Origin: Bacillus sp. DNRA2
GTDB lineage: Bacteria > Bacillota > Bacilli > Bacillales > Cytobacillaceae
Length of the DNA: 64,000 nt
Assembly (NCBI RefSeq): GCF_012843265.1
Contig: NZ_JABAIT010000003.1
Location: 62,001-126,000, forward strand
Direction: 5' to 3'
In this document: positions 17,986 through 27,183 of the stretch, in pieces
Layout of the letters: every line of letters starts with the position of its first letter
Position numbering within the stretch: the first letter of the stretch is position 1
Program-made: the position numbers and the translations under genes
The notes under the pieces: generated by a model
What the model was told of the DNA's origin: nothing
The model's database searches: none
Seen by the model: the letters and a program-made list of their open reading frames with translations, nothing else

Positions 17986-18750
17986 ATGCGCAAAAATGGA
18001 AATGACCGTGAAATAAAACTCAGTCGCGCAAAAGAAATTCAATTTAAGGAATTTCAAACACGAATTGGTTTTGATTTTTCAAATAGCACTTTATTAAAAC
18101 AGGCGTTCACACATTCATCCTATGTGAATGAGCATCGCAAAAAGCCGTATGAAGATAATGAACGGCTTGAATTTTTGGGAGATGCAGTTTTGGAACTGAC
18201 TGTCTCACAATTCCTTTATAAGAAATATCCAATGATGAGCGAAGGGGAGTTAACGAAGCTTCGTGCAGCGGTTGTATGTGAACCGTCGTTGGTTGGATTT
18301 GCCAATGAATTAGCATTTGGCCAGCTTGTCTTGCTTGGCAAGGGCGAAGAAATGACTGGTGGGAGAGAAAGACCAGCGTTATTGGCCGATGTTTTTGAAG
18401 CGTTTATTGGCGCATTGTATTTGGATAAAGGAATTGACAGTGTCATTCAGTTTTTAGAACGAGTCGTATTCCCAAAAATCAATTCTGGTGCTTTTTCTCA
18501 TGTGATGGATTTTAAAAGCCAATTGCAGGAATTGGTGCAAAGAGATGGTGTTGGTACGATTGAGTACAAAATTCTTCTCGAAAAGGGACCGGCCCACAAT
18601 CGTGAATTTTGTTCAGTGGTCTCATTAAACGGGCAGGAACTTGGGACTGGAACAGGCAGGTCGAAAAAGGAAGCGGAGCAGCATGCTGCACAAATGGCGT
18701 TGGAAAAACTAAAGGCATTTATTCAAAAGGAACAAGATCAAGAACTGTAG
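17986..18750 (+). CDS. rnc: Ribonuclease III
   Basis: 254-residue double-stranded-RNA endonuclease for rRNA maturation and dsRNA turnover. The catalytic signature [16 protein letters not shown] is near residue 60, with the second acidic cluster [16 protein letters not shown]-terminal dsRNA-binding domain ends in [18 protein letters not shown] 17986 is chosen because AAGGTGGAG (17971-17979) is ideally spaced from it; ATG 17965 seven codons upstream has no such site. First gene of the rnc-smc-ftsY group. Confidence 0.95.
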   Translation: MRKNGNDREIKLSRAKEIQFKEFQTRIGFDFSNSTLLKQAFTHSSYVNEHRKKPYEDNERLEFLGDAVLELTVSQFLYKKYPMMSEGELTKLRAAVVCEPSLVGFANELAFGQLVLLGKGEEMTGGRERPALLADVFEAFIGALYLDKGIDSVIQFLERVVFPKINSGAFSHVMDFKSQLQELVQRDGVGTIEYKILLEKGPAHNREFCSVVSLNGQELGTGTGRSKKEAEQHAAQMALEKLKAFIQKEQDQEL

Positions 18751-18788
18751 CTCGCACTGGAGCAGTTGACAATTAGGAGGTACACAGC

Positions 18789-21700
18789 ATGTTTTTGAAG
18801 CGTTTAGATGTCGTCGGTTTTAAATCATTTGCCGAACGAATCTCTGTTGATTTTGTTCCAGGTGTTACTGCAGTTGTTGGTCCTAACGGTAGTGGAAAGA
18901 GTAATGTTACCGATGCGATTCGCTGGGTGTTAGGCGAGCAATCGGCAAAGTCTTTGCGTGGTTCGAAAATGGAAGACATTATTTTTGCAGGCAGTGATTC
19001 TAGACGTCCGTTAAATTTCGCGGAGGTTACGCTGACTCTCGATAATGAGGACCAATTTCTTCCGGTTGATTACAATGAAGTGAGTGTTACAAGACGCGTA
19101 TATCGCTCGGGTGATAGTGATTTCTTGATCAACAAACAAGCCTGCCGCTTGAAGGATATCATTGATTTGTTTATGGATTCCGGTTTGGGACGTGAGGCCT
19201 TTTCAATCATCAGTCAGGGGAAGGTTGAAGAAATCCTTAATAGCAAGGCAGAGGATCGCCGCACGATTTTTGAAGAAGCAGCCGGTGTATTAAAATATAA
19301 AAATCGCAAGAAAAAAGCGGAGTACAAGCTTGCCGAAACGCAGGAGAATTTAAATCGTGTCAGCGATATTCTTCATGAACTTGAAGCCCAAGTTGAACCG
19401 TTAAAAATTCAAGCGTCCTTAGCAAAGGATTATTTGGACAATAAACAGGAGCTTGAGCATTTTGAAGTGGCGTTAACAGTGTATGAGATTGAAGATTTTC
19501 ATGCAAAATGGGAAAAGCTCTCACAAGATTTAGAAAAACATCAAGAGGATGAATTAAAGCTTTCCAACCAGCTCCAAATAAAGGAGGCAAAAATTGAAGA
19601 AAAGCGCGACAAAATTTTTGCCATCGATGAATCAATTAATGATTTGCAGTCCGTATTGCTTCGTGCCACCGAAGAGCTTGAAAAGCTTGAAGGTCGGAAG
19701 GAAGTTTTAAAGGAACGCAAGAAAAATGCCTCGCAAAATAAAGATCAGCTTGAGAAAAATTTAGCTGAGCTTACGGAAAAGGTTGCAGAATTTGCCCGTG
19801 ACAAGGAGCTACAAACGGAGCAAGTTGCATTGCTGAAAGCAGCAGTGGCGAAGTTGACAAAGGATTTAAGTGACAAGCTTAGCCAACTAGATGCATTTAG
19901 TGAAAATATCGAACAAACAATTGAATCATTAAAAAGTGATTATATTGAATTACTAAATGAGCAGGCGAGCAGTAAAAATGAGCTCCGCAATATCGAGCAA
20001 CAATTAGAGCAGCAAGCAATGCGCAATAGCCGTTTGGATGAAACAAATGAGTCATTTTTGCACAAACGTGAAGAAATTAACCAGAAAAAGCAGGCTGCCG
20101 AAGAAAGATTAGCCGAGGCAAGTAAACAGCTCGAGGAACAAATTCAGACCTACTATCAGGAGCAGCGCAAGCTCGAGACTGTTAAAAATCAATATGAAAA
20201 GCAGGAAAAATTACTTTACCAGGCAATCCAATACCTGCAGCAATCGAAATCTCGGAAGGAAATGCTCGAAGAAATGGAAGAAGATTTCTCCGGTTTTTTC
20301 CAGGGAGTAAAGGAAGTTTTAAAGGCGCGTAAATCTACATTACAAGGGATTGAAGGGGCGGTTGCAGAATTAATCACCGTTCCAAAGGAATATGAAACGG
20401 CGTTAGAAATTGCGCTCGGTGCAGCGATGCAGCATATCGTCGTCGATAATGAGCAACATGCACGCAGTGCGATTACCTTTTTAAAACAGCATTCCTATGG
20501 TCGTGCAACATTTTTACCATTATCGGTCATTAAAGGGAAAAGCCTGGCCGCTTATCAGCTGGATACTGCTAAACAGCATCCAGCCTATATCGGTGTGGCA
20601 TCATCATTAATTAGCTTTGATGCCAAATATCAGGAGATTATCACTAATCTTTTAGGTAATGTCGTGATTACGAAGGATTTAAAGGGAGCAAATGAATTAG
20701 CTAAACTGCTGCAATACCGCTGTCGTTTAGTCACGCTGGATGGAGACGTTGTGAATCCTGGTGGTTCGATGACGGGTGGTGCGGTAAAACAAAAAAACAA
20801 TTCATTGTTGAGCAGAAAAAGTGAGTTAGAAGAGCTTAAAGTTAAAATTGCCGAAATGGACCGGAAAACGTCCCAGCTTGAGCAACAGGTGAAACAGTTG
20901 AAATCTGACAGTCAGACGAAGGAAGCCGAATTAGAGCAATTACGAAAACGCGGTGAAGAACTGAGACTTCATGAGCAAGCTGTCAAGGGCGACCTGCGTG
21001 AAATTGAGTTTGAAGAGAAAACGATTAATGAACGCCTAGCGTTGTATGATATGGACCGAACTCAATCTAATCAGGAAAAGAGCTCACTTAATACCCGAAA
21101 AGCGGAGTTGACAGACAAACTGGCTAAGCTGTCTGAGACGATTCTAGAGCTTGATCAACAAATTAAGCAGTTATCTCAGCAACGAAATGATGAATCCACA
21201 TCTAAAGAAGCTCTGTTGTCAGAGATTAACGATAAAAAAGTAGAGCTGGCCGCGCAAAAGGAGCAACTTTCATTTGCCAATGAAAAACTGAATCGCACTT
21301 CGGTTGAGTTAACCGAAAATCAAGAGAAGCAAAAGACAGTTCAAGAGGATTTACAGCTTTTGTCATCAGAAATGACTAATAGTTCCTCTGGTGAAGAACA
21401 GCTGGAAATCGCTGCAAAGAACATGCTTGATGACAAAAATGAAACGATTAAGTTCATTGCCCAAAGACGTGATGAGCGTGTAAAACTTCAGCTGGAGCTT
21501 GAAGATGAAGAGCTTGACGTGAAAGAATTAAAACGTCAACATAAAGGTTTAGTCGAAGTATTAAAGGATGAAGAGGTAAAGTTGAACCGGTTTGATGTTG
21601 AGCTTGAAACACGCTTGGCTCATCTCAGAGAGGAGTATATGCTTACCTTTGATGCTGCAAAAGCAGATTATCCATTGACTTTACCGATTGAGGAAGCTCG

Positions 21701-22355
21701 TAAAAAAGTAAGGCTGATCAAGAGAACGATTGAGGAGTTAGGAACGGTCAATCTTGGGGCAATCGATGAATATGAACGCGTATCAGAACGCTTCGAATTT
21801 TTACTCGAGCAAAAAACAGACCTCCAAGAAGCTAAAGATACTTTGTATCAGGTCATTAGTGAAATGGATGATGAGATGAAAAAGCGGTTTGAACAAACGT
21901 TTACAGGCATCCGTTCCTACTTTGAACCAACCTTTAAGGCCTTGTTTGGTGGTGGCCGAGCAGACCTTCGCCTAACGGATCCAACTGATTTGTTAAATAC
22001 GGGCGTTGAAATTGTCGCTCAGCCGCCAGGTAAGAAGCTGCAAAACCTTGGACTTTTATCAGGTGGCGAACGGGCCTTAACTGCAATTGCCTTGCTGTTC
22101 TCAATATTAAAGGTGCGACCGGTGCCGTTCTGTATTTTAGATGAGGTGGAAGCAGCGCTTGATGAAGCCAATGTAAGCAGGTTTAGTGCGTATTTAAAAC
22201 GCTATAGCAGTGAAACCCAATTTATTGTCATTACACACCGTAAAGGTACGATGGAAGAGGCCGATGTCCTTTATGGGATTACGATGCAGGAGTCTGGAGT
22301 ATCGAAATTGGTGTCTGTAAGATTAGAGGAAACCCAAGATTTAGTTCAATCTTAA
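18789..22355 (+). CDS. smc: Chromosome segregation ATPase SMC
   Basis: 1188-residue structural-maintenance-of-chromosomes protein, which with ScpA/ScpB condenses and loads onto origin-proximal DNA. The N-terminal head has Walker A VGPNGSGKSNVTDAIRWVLG; long heptad-rich coiled coils follow; the hinge is about residues 517-670 (GIEGAVAELITVPKEYETAL to NPGGSMTGGAVK); a second coiled coil leads to the C-terminal head with the ABC signature LLSGGERALTAIALLFS and Walker B FCILDEVEAALDEANV. Complete, with the same length as B. subtilis SMC (1186 aa). Confidence 0.98.
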   Translation: MFLKRLDVVGFKSFAERISVDFVPGVTAVVGPNGSGKSNVTDAIRWVLGEQSAKSLRGSKMEDIIFAGSDSRRPLNFAEVTLTLDNEDQFLPVDYNEVSVTRRVYRSGDSDFLINKQACRLKDIIDLFMDSGLGREAFSIISQGKVEEILNSKAEDRRTIFEEAAGVLKYKNRKKKAEYKLAETQENLNRVSDILHELEAQVEPLKIQASLAKDYLDNKQELEHFEVALTVYEIEDFHAKWEKLSQDLEKHQEDELKLSNQLQIKEAKIEEKRDKIFAIDESINDLQSVLLRATEELEKLEGRKEVLKERKKNASQNKDQLEKNLAELTEKVAEFARDKELQTEQVALLKAAVAKLTKDLSDKLSQLDAFSENIEQTIESLKSDYIELLNEQASSKNELRNIEQQLEQQAMRNSRLDETNESFLHKREEINQKKQAAEERLAEASKQLEEQIQTYYQEQRKLETVKNQYEKQEKLLYQAIQYLQQSKSRKEMLEEMEEDFSGFFQGVKEVLKARKSTLQGIEGAVAELITVPKEYETALEIALGAAMQHIVVDNEQHARSAITFLKQHSYGRATFLPLSVIKGKSLAAYQLDTAKQHPAYIGVASSLISFDAKYQEIITNLLGNVVITKDLKGANELAKLLQYRCRLVTLDGDVVNPGGSMTGGAVKQKNNSLLSRKSELEELKVKIAEMDRKTSQLEQQVKQLKSDSQTKEAELEQLRKRGEELRLHEQAVKGDLREIEFEEKTINERLALYDMDRTQSNQEKSSLNTRKAELTDKLAKLSETILELDQQIKQLSQQRNDESTSKEALLSEINDKKVELAAQKEQLSFANEKLNRTSVELTENQEKQKTVQEDLQLLSSEMTNSSSGEEQLEIAAKNMLDDKNETIKFIAQRRDERVKLQLELEDEELDVKELKRQHKGLVEVLKDEEVKLNRFDVELETRLAHLREEYMLTFDAAKADYPLTLPIEEARKKVRLIKRTIEELGTVNLGAIDEYERVSERFEFLLEQKTDLQEAKDTLYQVISEMDDEMKKRFEQTFTGIRSYFEPTFKALFGGGRADLRLTDPTDLLNTGVEIVAQPPGKKLQNLGLLSGGERALTAIALLFSILKVRPVPFCILDEVEAALDEANVSRFSAYLKRYSSETQFIVITHRKGTMEEADVLYGITMQESGVSKLVSVRLEETQDLVQS

Positions 22356-22382
22356 TGAACCATTTGGCGAGGAAGTGAGAAG

Positions 22383-23372
22383 ATGAGTTTTTTTAAAAAA
22401 TTAAAAGATAAGATTTCTCAGCAAGCGGATACGGTAACAGAAAAGTTTAAGCAAGGCTTAACGAAAACCCGTGATAATTTCTCCGGAAAAGTAAATGATC
22501 TTGTGGCCCGCTATCGCAAGGTTGATGAGGATTTCTTCGAAGAGCTTGAAGAAATTCTGATTGGAGCCGATGTTGGCTTTGATACCGTCATGGAGCTTAT
22601 TGACGAATTGAAAATGGAAGTAAAACGGAAAAACATCCAGGACCCAAAGGAAGTTCAAGATGTTATTTCTGAAAAATTGGTCGATATCTATCAAGGCGGA
22701 AGCTCAGATGCTTCTTCTGATTTGAATATCCAGGAGCAAGGCTTGACGGTCATTCTATTCGTAGGTGTTAACGGCGTTGGTAAAACGACAACGATCGGTA
22801 AGATTGGTCATAAATTCAAATCGGAAGGTAAAACCGTGCTAATGGCAGCAGGAGATACATTCCGGGCCGGTGCGATTGAACAACTAGAGGTGTGGGGCGA
22901 ACGCGTTGGCGTTGAGGTGATTAAACAGGGAGCCGGTTCAGACCCCGCCGCTGTAATGTATGATGCCATTCAAGCAGCGAAAGCACGTAACGCCGATATC
23001 CTTCTTTGTGATACGGCAGGTCGTCTTCAAAACAAGGTAAATTTGATGAAGGAACTTGAAAAGGTTAAGCGGGTGATTGAACGGGAAATTCCTGGTGCAC
23101 CGCATGAGGTTTTACTTGTACTAGATGCAACTACTGGGCAAAATGCAATGATTCAAGCAAAAACGTTCAAGGAAGCAACCAATGTAAGCGGGATTGTATT
23201 AACGAAGCTTGATGGGACTGCCAAGGGTGGTATCGTTCTTGCGATTCGAAACGAACTAGACATTCCAGTTAAATTCGTAGGACTTGGTGAAAAAATGGAC
23301 GACCTTCAGGAATTTGACGCAGAGAAATACGTATACGGTTTATTTGCTGAACAAATTGAAGAAGAAGCTTGA
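22383..23372 (+). CDS. ftsY: Signal recognition particle receptor FtsY
   Basis: 329-residue SRP receptor GTPase that docks ribosome-SRP complexes to the membrane. A short basic/amphipathic N-terminus (MSFFKKLKDKISQQADTV) serves as membrane-targeting helix, without the long acidic A domain of E. coli. The NG domain follows: P-loop GVNGVGKTTTIGK near residue 128, DTFRAGAIEQL, DTAGRLQNK and TKLDGTAKGG. In B. subtilis ylxM-ffh come next; here five other genes intervene. Confidence 0.97.
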   Translation: MSFFKKLKDKISQQADTVTEKFKQGLTKTRDNFSGKVNDLVARYRKVDEDFFEELEEILIGADVGFDTVMELIDELKMEVKRKNIQDPKEVQDVISEKLVDIYQGGSSDASSDLNIQEQGLTVILFVGVNGVGKTTTIGKIGHKFKSEGKTVLMAAGDTFRAGAIEQLEVWGERVGVEVIKQGAGSDPAAVMYDAIQAAKARNADILLCDTAGRLQNKVNLMKELEKVKRVIEREIPGAPHEVLLVLDATTGQNAMIQAKTFKEATNVSGIVLTKLDGTAKGGIVLAIRNELDIPVKFVGLGEKMDDLQEFDAEKYVYGLFAEQIEEEA

Positions 23373-23390
23373 AGGTGACATGATAATATC

Positions 23391-23427
23391 AAGACTGCAT
23401 GAGGGGTGTTCTCAGCAGTCTTTTTTA
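23391..23427 (+). terminator. Rho-independent terminator after ftsY
   Basis: Stem AAGACTGC/GCAGTCTT extended by TGAG/CTCA on the inside, followed by TTTT. It separates the rnc-smc-ftsY transcript from the accessory cassette that follows. Confidence 0.85.
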
Positions 23428-23558
23428 TTGGAGAGAAACCAATCGTATTGAAAGGATGAAAACTAACAAATTATTAATATTTTTGTAAAATTTTAGTAAT
23501 CAATAAATTCTAATCATGATAAAATAGTGAAGGATAAATGTTAGGAAGGAGGATGCAT

Positions 23559-23888
23559 ATGAAGAAAACAAAAAGAATAATGGCGGGTATTTCTACAACG
23601 GCACTTGCTTTTGGCCTTTCCGGCTGTGGAAATGATGATTTACCACCGGTTCCAGATGATACTGCTTGTAACGATTGGGAATGGGATAGCGATGATGGTG
23701 TCTGGGAATGTGACGAATATGAATCATCATATTATGGTCACTATTACTATGGTGGTTCATACTATTCATCAAAATCGTCTCTATACAAAAATAAAGGTTA
23801 TTCTAGTTACAAAAAAAGTAGTTCCTTCAAAGGTGGAGGCAAGGCGAGCAGCGGTTTTGGTAGTGGTTCGAAAAGCTTTGGAGGTTAA
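23559..23888 (+). CDS. Small Tyr/Ser/Gly-rich lipoprotein (DUF1190/YgiB-like tail)
   Basis: 109 residues. The N-terminus is a type II signal peptide: MKKTKR, a hydrophobic stretch, then lipobox LSGC with the modified cysteine at residue 23. The mature part has an acidic region with two cysteines (ACNDWEW and WECDEYE), a tyrosine-rich region, and a basic Ser/Gly tail ending SGFGSGSKSFGG. E. coli YgiB/YjfM (DUF1190), encoded beside ATP-grasp genes like the one here, are also lipoproteins ending in a similar GGFG...GG tail; the link is by pattern and context only. ATG 23559 follows the ribosome-binding site AGGAAGGAGG; an upstream frame start at 23538 overlaps it. First gene of the cassette. Confidence 0.75.
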   Translation: MKKTKRIMAGISTTALAFGLSGCGNDDLPPVPDDTACNDWEWDSDDGVWECDEYESSYYGHYYYGGSYYSSKSSLYKNKGYSSYKKSSSFKGGGKASSGFGSGSKSFGG

Positions 23889-23911
23889 ACTTCGAGAAAA
23901 GAGGTATGATA

Positions 23912-24310
23912 ATGGATTTATACATTAATTTTGCATTGTATTTGTTAGTCTCACTTGGGTTACTAGTGGTCGGGATCTTTCTTTTTGAGATTACAACAAC
24001 CAAGGTAAAGGAATTTCAATTAATTGCTGAGAAAAATTTGACTGCAGCCCTGTCCTTAGGAGGAAAACTTTTAGGTTTAGCGGTTGTCCTTGGTTCAGCA
24101 GCAGAAAACTCAGTATCATTAGTCGATATGGCAATTTGGGGTGGTGTTGGGATTGTCGCCCAAATCATTTTCTTTATTTTAGCCGAAGTTTTGACGATTC
24201 GCTTCAGCATCGAAAATGCAATTAAGGAAGATAACCGAGCAGTTGGATTTATGCTATTCTCACTAGCAATCGCTGTTGGCTGGGTTGTCGCGAAGTGTTT
24301 AACGTACTAA
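23912..24310 (+). CDS. DUF350 family membrane protein (YjfL-like)
   Basis: 132 residues with about four membrane helices (residues 6-26, 45-65, 74-95, 110-130). Signature residues NLTAALSLGGKLLGLAVVLGSA resemble the repeated helix-pair of DUF350 proteins such as E. coli YjfL. Function is unknown. Start at 23912 is chosen over 23906 because the AAAGAGG ribosome-binding site would touch the earlier ATG. It begins 23 bases after the lipoprotein stop, and the same partners (lipoprotein, DUF350, ATP-grasp) occur in the E. coli yjfL-yjfM-yjfC genes. Confidence 0.8.
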   Translation: MDLYINFALYLLVSLGLLVVGIFLFEITTTKVKEFQLIAEKNLTAALSLGGKLLGLAVVLGSAAENSVSLVDMAIWGGVGIVAQIIFFILAEVLTIRFSIENAIKEDNRAVGFMLFSLAIAVGWVVAKCLTY

Positions 24311-24333
24311 TCGTTAGTATGGAGGTGTAATCA

Positions 24334-24789
24334 TTGCGTATACTTACTTATTTTATTGATCGTGGTAATGGCGATTATGAGCCGTTTTATGAATACCATC
24401 GTTCCGACGTTGGTGAGGATGAATTTTACGCCCGGCAATTGTGTACATATTTCATTATGAAAGGACTTCAATACCAATTGACCTCAAATGAAATGAAGGG
24501 TGAGGAAGAAATTCTTGTTTTAGAAGAAATGGGTTCTAATCACCGCCTGTCTGATGAACAAGATTATCATGGCAAGGGGCTGCATGTGGAGTTTCGCAGT
24601 TCTCTTCCAGAAGAGAATTACCGGCTACTCCATGTCCGCCCGTGTGAATCCCACTTTGAGGTCATTCGTTATCTGCTCAAGGATGTGGTCGATATTCCAT
24701 TTGTTGGTCAGGTTTATACGACTTCAACTGAAATTGATGAGGACAGAGGCGTATATGTGGTCTACGTAAAGGAAATCGAGGCCGACTAA
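24334..24789 (+). CDS. Unrecognised 151-aa cytoplasmic protein
   Basis: I do not recognise this family. The product has no signal peptide or membrane segment, is acidic, and reads like an alpha/beta protein. Notable stretches are MRILTYFIDRGNGDYEPFYE, YFIMKGLQYQLTSNEMKG, LHVRPCESHFEVIRYLL and YVVYVKEIEAD. Start is TTG 24334 behind GGAGGTG (24321-24327); no ATG fits. It sits 23 bases after the DUF350 gene and 13 bases before the ATP-grasp gene, so it is almost certainly part of the same transcript and may assist the enzyme. Confidence 0.8.
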   Translation: MRILTYFIDRGNGDYEPFYEYHRSDVGEDEFYARQLCTYFIMKGLQYQLTSNEMKGEEEILVLEEMGSNHRLSDEQDYHGKGLHVEFRSSLPEENYRLLHVRPCESHFEVIRYLLKDVVDIPFVGQVYTTSTEIDEDRGVYVVYVKEIEAD

Positions 24790-24802
24790 AAGGAGAATTT
24801 CG

Positions 24803-26032
24803 ATGAAGCCTTCAACCTACCAGAACAATCGTCAACAATTTTACAGTAGGGTGGAAAAGTTTTGGCCGGATCTTTATGGTGAGGAATATGCTTTATATGA
24901 TGTATTTCGCACCAACCAAAATTTTGTTTCTAAAGTTCATGAAGCCACCAATCGAATTGGTCAAATTTTTTTCAAAACGGCAAAACTGCTTCGTGTGGCT
25001 GATGATGACATCCTACTTGAAATGGGTTTCCCTCGGGAAACTCTCTCTTTTGTTCGGCTTTTGTCTCCTGCAGCTGCAAGCGTGATTGCTAGACTGGACC
25101 TTGTTCAAAGCGGCGACAGCTTTAAATGTCTTGAAATAAACGCCGATACCCCTACCTTTATCAAAGAAATATTTTCAATAAATGAATTGATTTGTAAAGA
25201 TTTTGCCGTTAAGAACCCGAATGCTGGGATGGAAAATCGCTTAGCTAATGCGATTCAGTCTAGTATTAGTACGGTGTTAGGCGATAAATATCCAGCTCAT
25301 CTCGTGTTTACGGCACATGATGACCATTTAGAAGACTTTAATACAGCACGTTATCTTCAGGAGCTATGTCAACTACCATCTCGGTTTGTTCCACTTAATC
25401 AATTGCAAATCATTAAAGGTGATGGTCTTTATGATGAACTTGGAAATAAGATTGATCTGCTTTATCGGCAAACCTTCCCAATTGAAAATTTAATCGAGGA
25501 TCAAGATGACGAGGGAAATCCTATCGGAGTTTGGCTTTTGGATTTGGTTGCAGAGGGCAAGCTTAAGCTGATTAATCCTCCGTCTGCATTTTTATTACAA
25601 AATAAAGCAGTTCAAGCAGTAATCTGGGGTTTGCATCAGGAAAGAAATGATTTTTTTACTCCCATGGAGCATGAGTGGATTGCACAGCATTTTTTGCCGA
25701 CATACTTAGAGCCAGACTATTTTCTTCTTAATGGTCAAGCTTTCGTAAAAAAGCCTAGCTTTGGTCGTGAAGGCGATACGGTTGAGATATATGATGGCAC
25801 TGGCCATTTGCAAATGGCGGACAAGCAAACGTCATATACTGGATACACGCCGATATTTCAACAACATATAGAGCTCCCTACCGTTTCCTTTGCTTCAGAA
25901 AAAGGGCAGCAAACAGGGCATTGGATCATCGGAAGCTTTTTAGTGAATGGTCGACCTGGAGGTATTGGTTTACGAGTTGGGAATGCCATTACGGACAATT
26001 TATCTTACTTTTTACCGATTGGAATCCAGTAA
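24803..26032 (+). CDS. Glutathionylspermidine-synthase-like ATP-grasp enzyme (YgiC/YjfC family)
   Basis: 409 residues resembling the synthetase domain of glutathionylspermidine synthase and the E. coli YgiC and YjfC proteins. Visible family blocks are GEEYALYDVFRTNQ in the N-terminal part, CLEINADTPTFI, and the ATP-binding KPSFGREGDTVEIYDG near residue 316, followed by the GSFLVNGRPGGIGLRVG motif near the C-terminus. Such enzymes form an amide bond between an amine and a carboxylate using ATP. The true substrate is unknown; Bacillaceae lack the E. coli glutathione-spermidine pathway as far as I know. Start ATG behind AAAAGGAG. Confidence 0.85.
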   Translation: MKPSTYQNNRQQFYSRVEKFWPDLYGEEYALYDVFRTNQNFVSKVHEATNRIGQIFFKTAKLLRVADDDILLEMGFPRETLSFVRLLSPAAASVIARLDLVQSGDSFKCLEINADTPTFIKEIFSINELICKDFAVKNPNAGMENRLANAIQSSISTVLGDKYPAHLVFTAHDDHLEDFNTARYLQELCQLPSRFVPLNQLQIIKGDGLYDELGNKIDLLYRQTFPIENLIEDQDDEGNPIGVWLLDLVAEGKLKLINPPSAFLLQNKAVQAVIWGLHQERNDFFTPMEHEWIAQHFLPTYLEPDYFLLNGQAFVKKPSFGREGDTVEIYDGTGHLQMADKQTSYTGYTPIFQQHIELPTVSFASEKGQQTGHWIIGSFLVNGRPGGIGLRVGNAITDNLSYFLPIGIQ

Positions 26033-26055
26033 AACGCGAGTAACGGAGGGTTACA

Positions 26056-27087
26056 ATGTGGCTTTTACACAAGATATTTTCCAAGCTTAGTAAGGTTCCT
26101 TTAAAAAAATTGGTAGGGCTAACAATTTTAGTCATTTTGGTTTGTAGCTTTATCATCAAGAGCGTTGAACCAGAGACATTCCCAAGCTATTTTGATGCGC
26201 TGTGGTGGACGATGACAACGATTGTAACGGTTGGCTATGGTGATTTTTATCCAACAAGCTTTTTCGGCCGGCTGTTTACGATGCTGATTTTGTATACAAT
26301 CGGCATTGGAGCGATGGGGCTGATCATCGGGAAGATTTTTGAAAGCTTTAGCTTATATCGTAAGCTCAAGGAGGAAGGTAAATTGAAATTTTCCGGGTCT
26401 GGTCATTACATATTAATTGGTTCTTCAAAGGAAAAAATGCAAAATGTGCTTGAGGAAATTTGCTGTACGGAGCAAAAGGCCGAAATAGTCATTATCGACA
26501 ATGCTGATAAATGTCCCATTGACCATGACCGCGTTCATTTTATTAGTGGCGATCCCGCGGATGAATCGGTGCTGCTCAAAGCAAATATTCTTGAATCGAA
26601 ATCCGTCTCCGTTTTTACGGATGAGCGAATCGAACTTTCGGAGTTTGCTGATGGAAAAACGCTCCTGATTGCCTCAAGGGTGGAGGCCATCTCGAAGCAT
26701 TATCAAAAAAGTATTTATACGATCGTGGAAATTATGAAGGAGCATCATATTTCTCTATTTGAATACGCTAAAGTTGATGAATTTGTGCTAGCGAAGGAAT
26801 CAGTGTCCAGATTAATGGCCCAGGCTGCTATTTATCCTGGTTCTAGCCGCCTATTTAAAAAATTGCTTAGTAATGCTGATGAAGAAAATATCTATGAAAT
26901 ATATAAAAAGCCGCATTGGAAAACGTATAAAGAGGCTGCGATGGAGTTATTTGATTTAGGGGCAACGCTTATATCCGATGGAAGCAATTTGGATATTGCC
27001 CGCAGATCAAACGAGCCGATTGCTGAAAATGCAAAAATGTTCATCATCTGTAATAAAGAAACGTATGAAAAGGTAAAAGATTGCTAG
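26056..27087 (+). CDS. Two-helix potassium channel with cytoplasmic RCK domain
   Basis: 343 residues. Two membrane helices (about 19-36 and 76-98) flank a pore loop with the K+ selectivity filter TVGYGD near residues 57-62. From about residue 115 an RCK/TrkA-N-like domain follows (HYILIGSSKEKMQNVLEEI, VIIDNADKCP, FISGDPADESVLLKA); its nucleotide loop is IGSS rather than the usual GxGxxG, so NAD binding may be lost. Overall similar to B. subtilis YugO. It lies 23 bases after the ATP-grasp gene. ATG behind CGGAGGG. It ends the cassette; ylxM has its own promoter. Confidence 0.9.
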   Translation: MWLLHKIFSKLSKVPLKKLVGLTILVILVCSFIIKSVEPETFPSYFDALWWTMTTIVTVGYGDFYPTSFFGRLFTMLILYTIGIGAMGLIIGKIFESFSLYRKLKEEGKLKFSGSGHYILIGSSKEKMQNVLEEICCTEQKAEIVIIDNADKCPIDHDRVHFISGDPADESVLLKANILESKSVSVFTDERIELSEFADGKTLLIASRVEAISKHYQKSIYTIVEIMKEHHISLFEYAKVDEFVLAKESVSRLMAQAAIYPGSSRLFKKLLSNADEENIYEIYKKPHWKTYKEAAMELFDLGATLISDGSNLDIARRSNEPIAENAKMFIICNKETYEKVKDC

Positions 27088-27114
27088 ATTGTCACATGAA
27101 AAAACAGGCGTATC

Positions 27115-27144
27115 TTGACACAATACGTCGTTTTTGTGTAAACT
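27115..27144 (+). promoter_or_regulatory. SigmaA promoter for ylxM-ffh
   Basis: -35 TTGACA at 27115-27120 (perfect), 18-bp spacer, -10 TAAACT at 27139-27144, followed 39 bases later by ylxM. It gives ylxM-ffh independent expression from the preceding cassette. Confidence 0.65.
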
Positions 27145-27183
27145 ACGATGTAAAGGCTTTTCACTTAACAAGGGGGAACGGCG

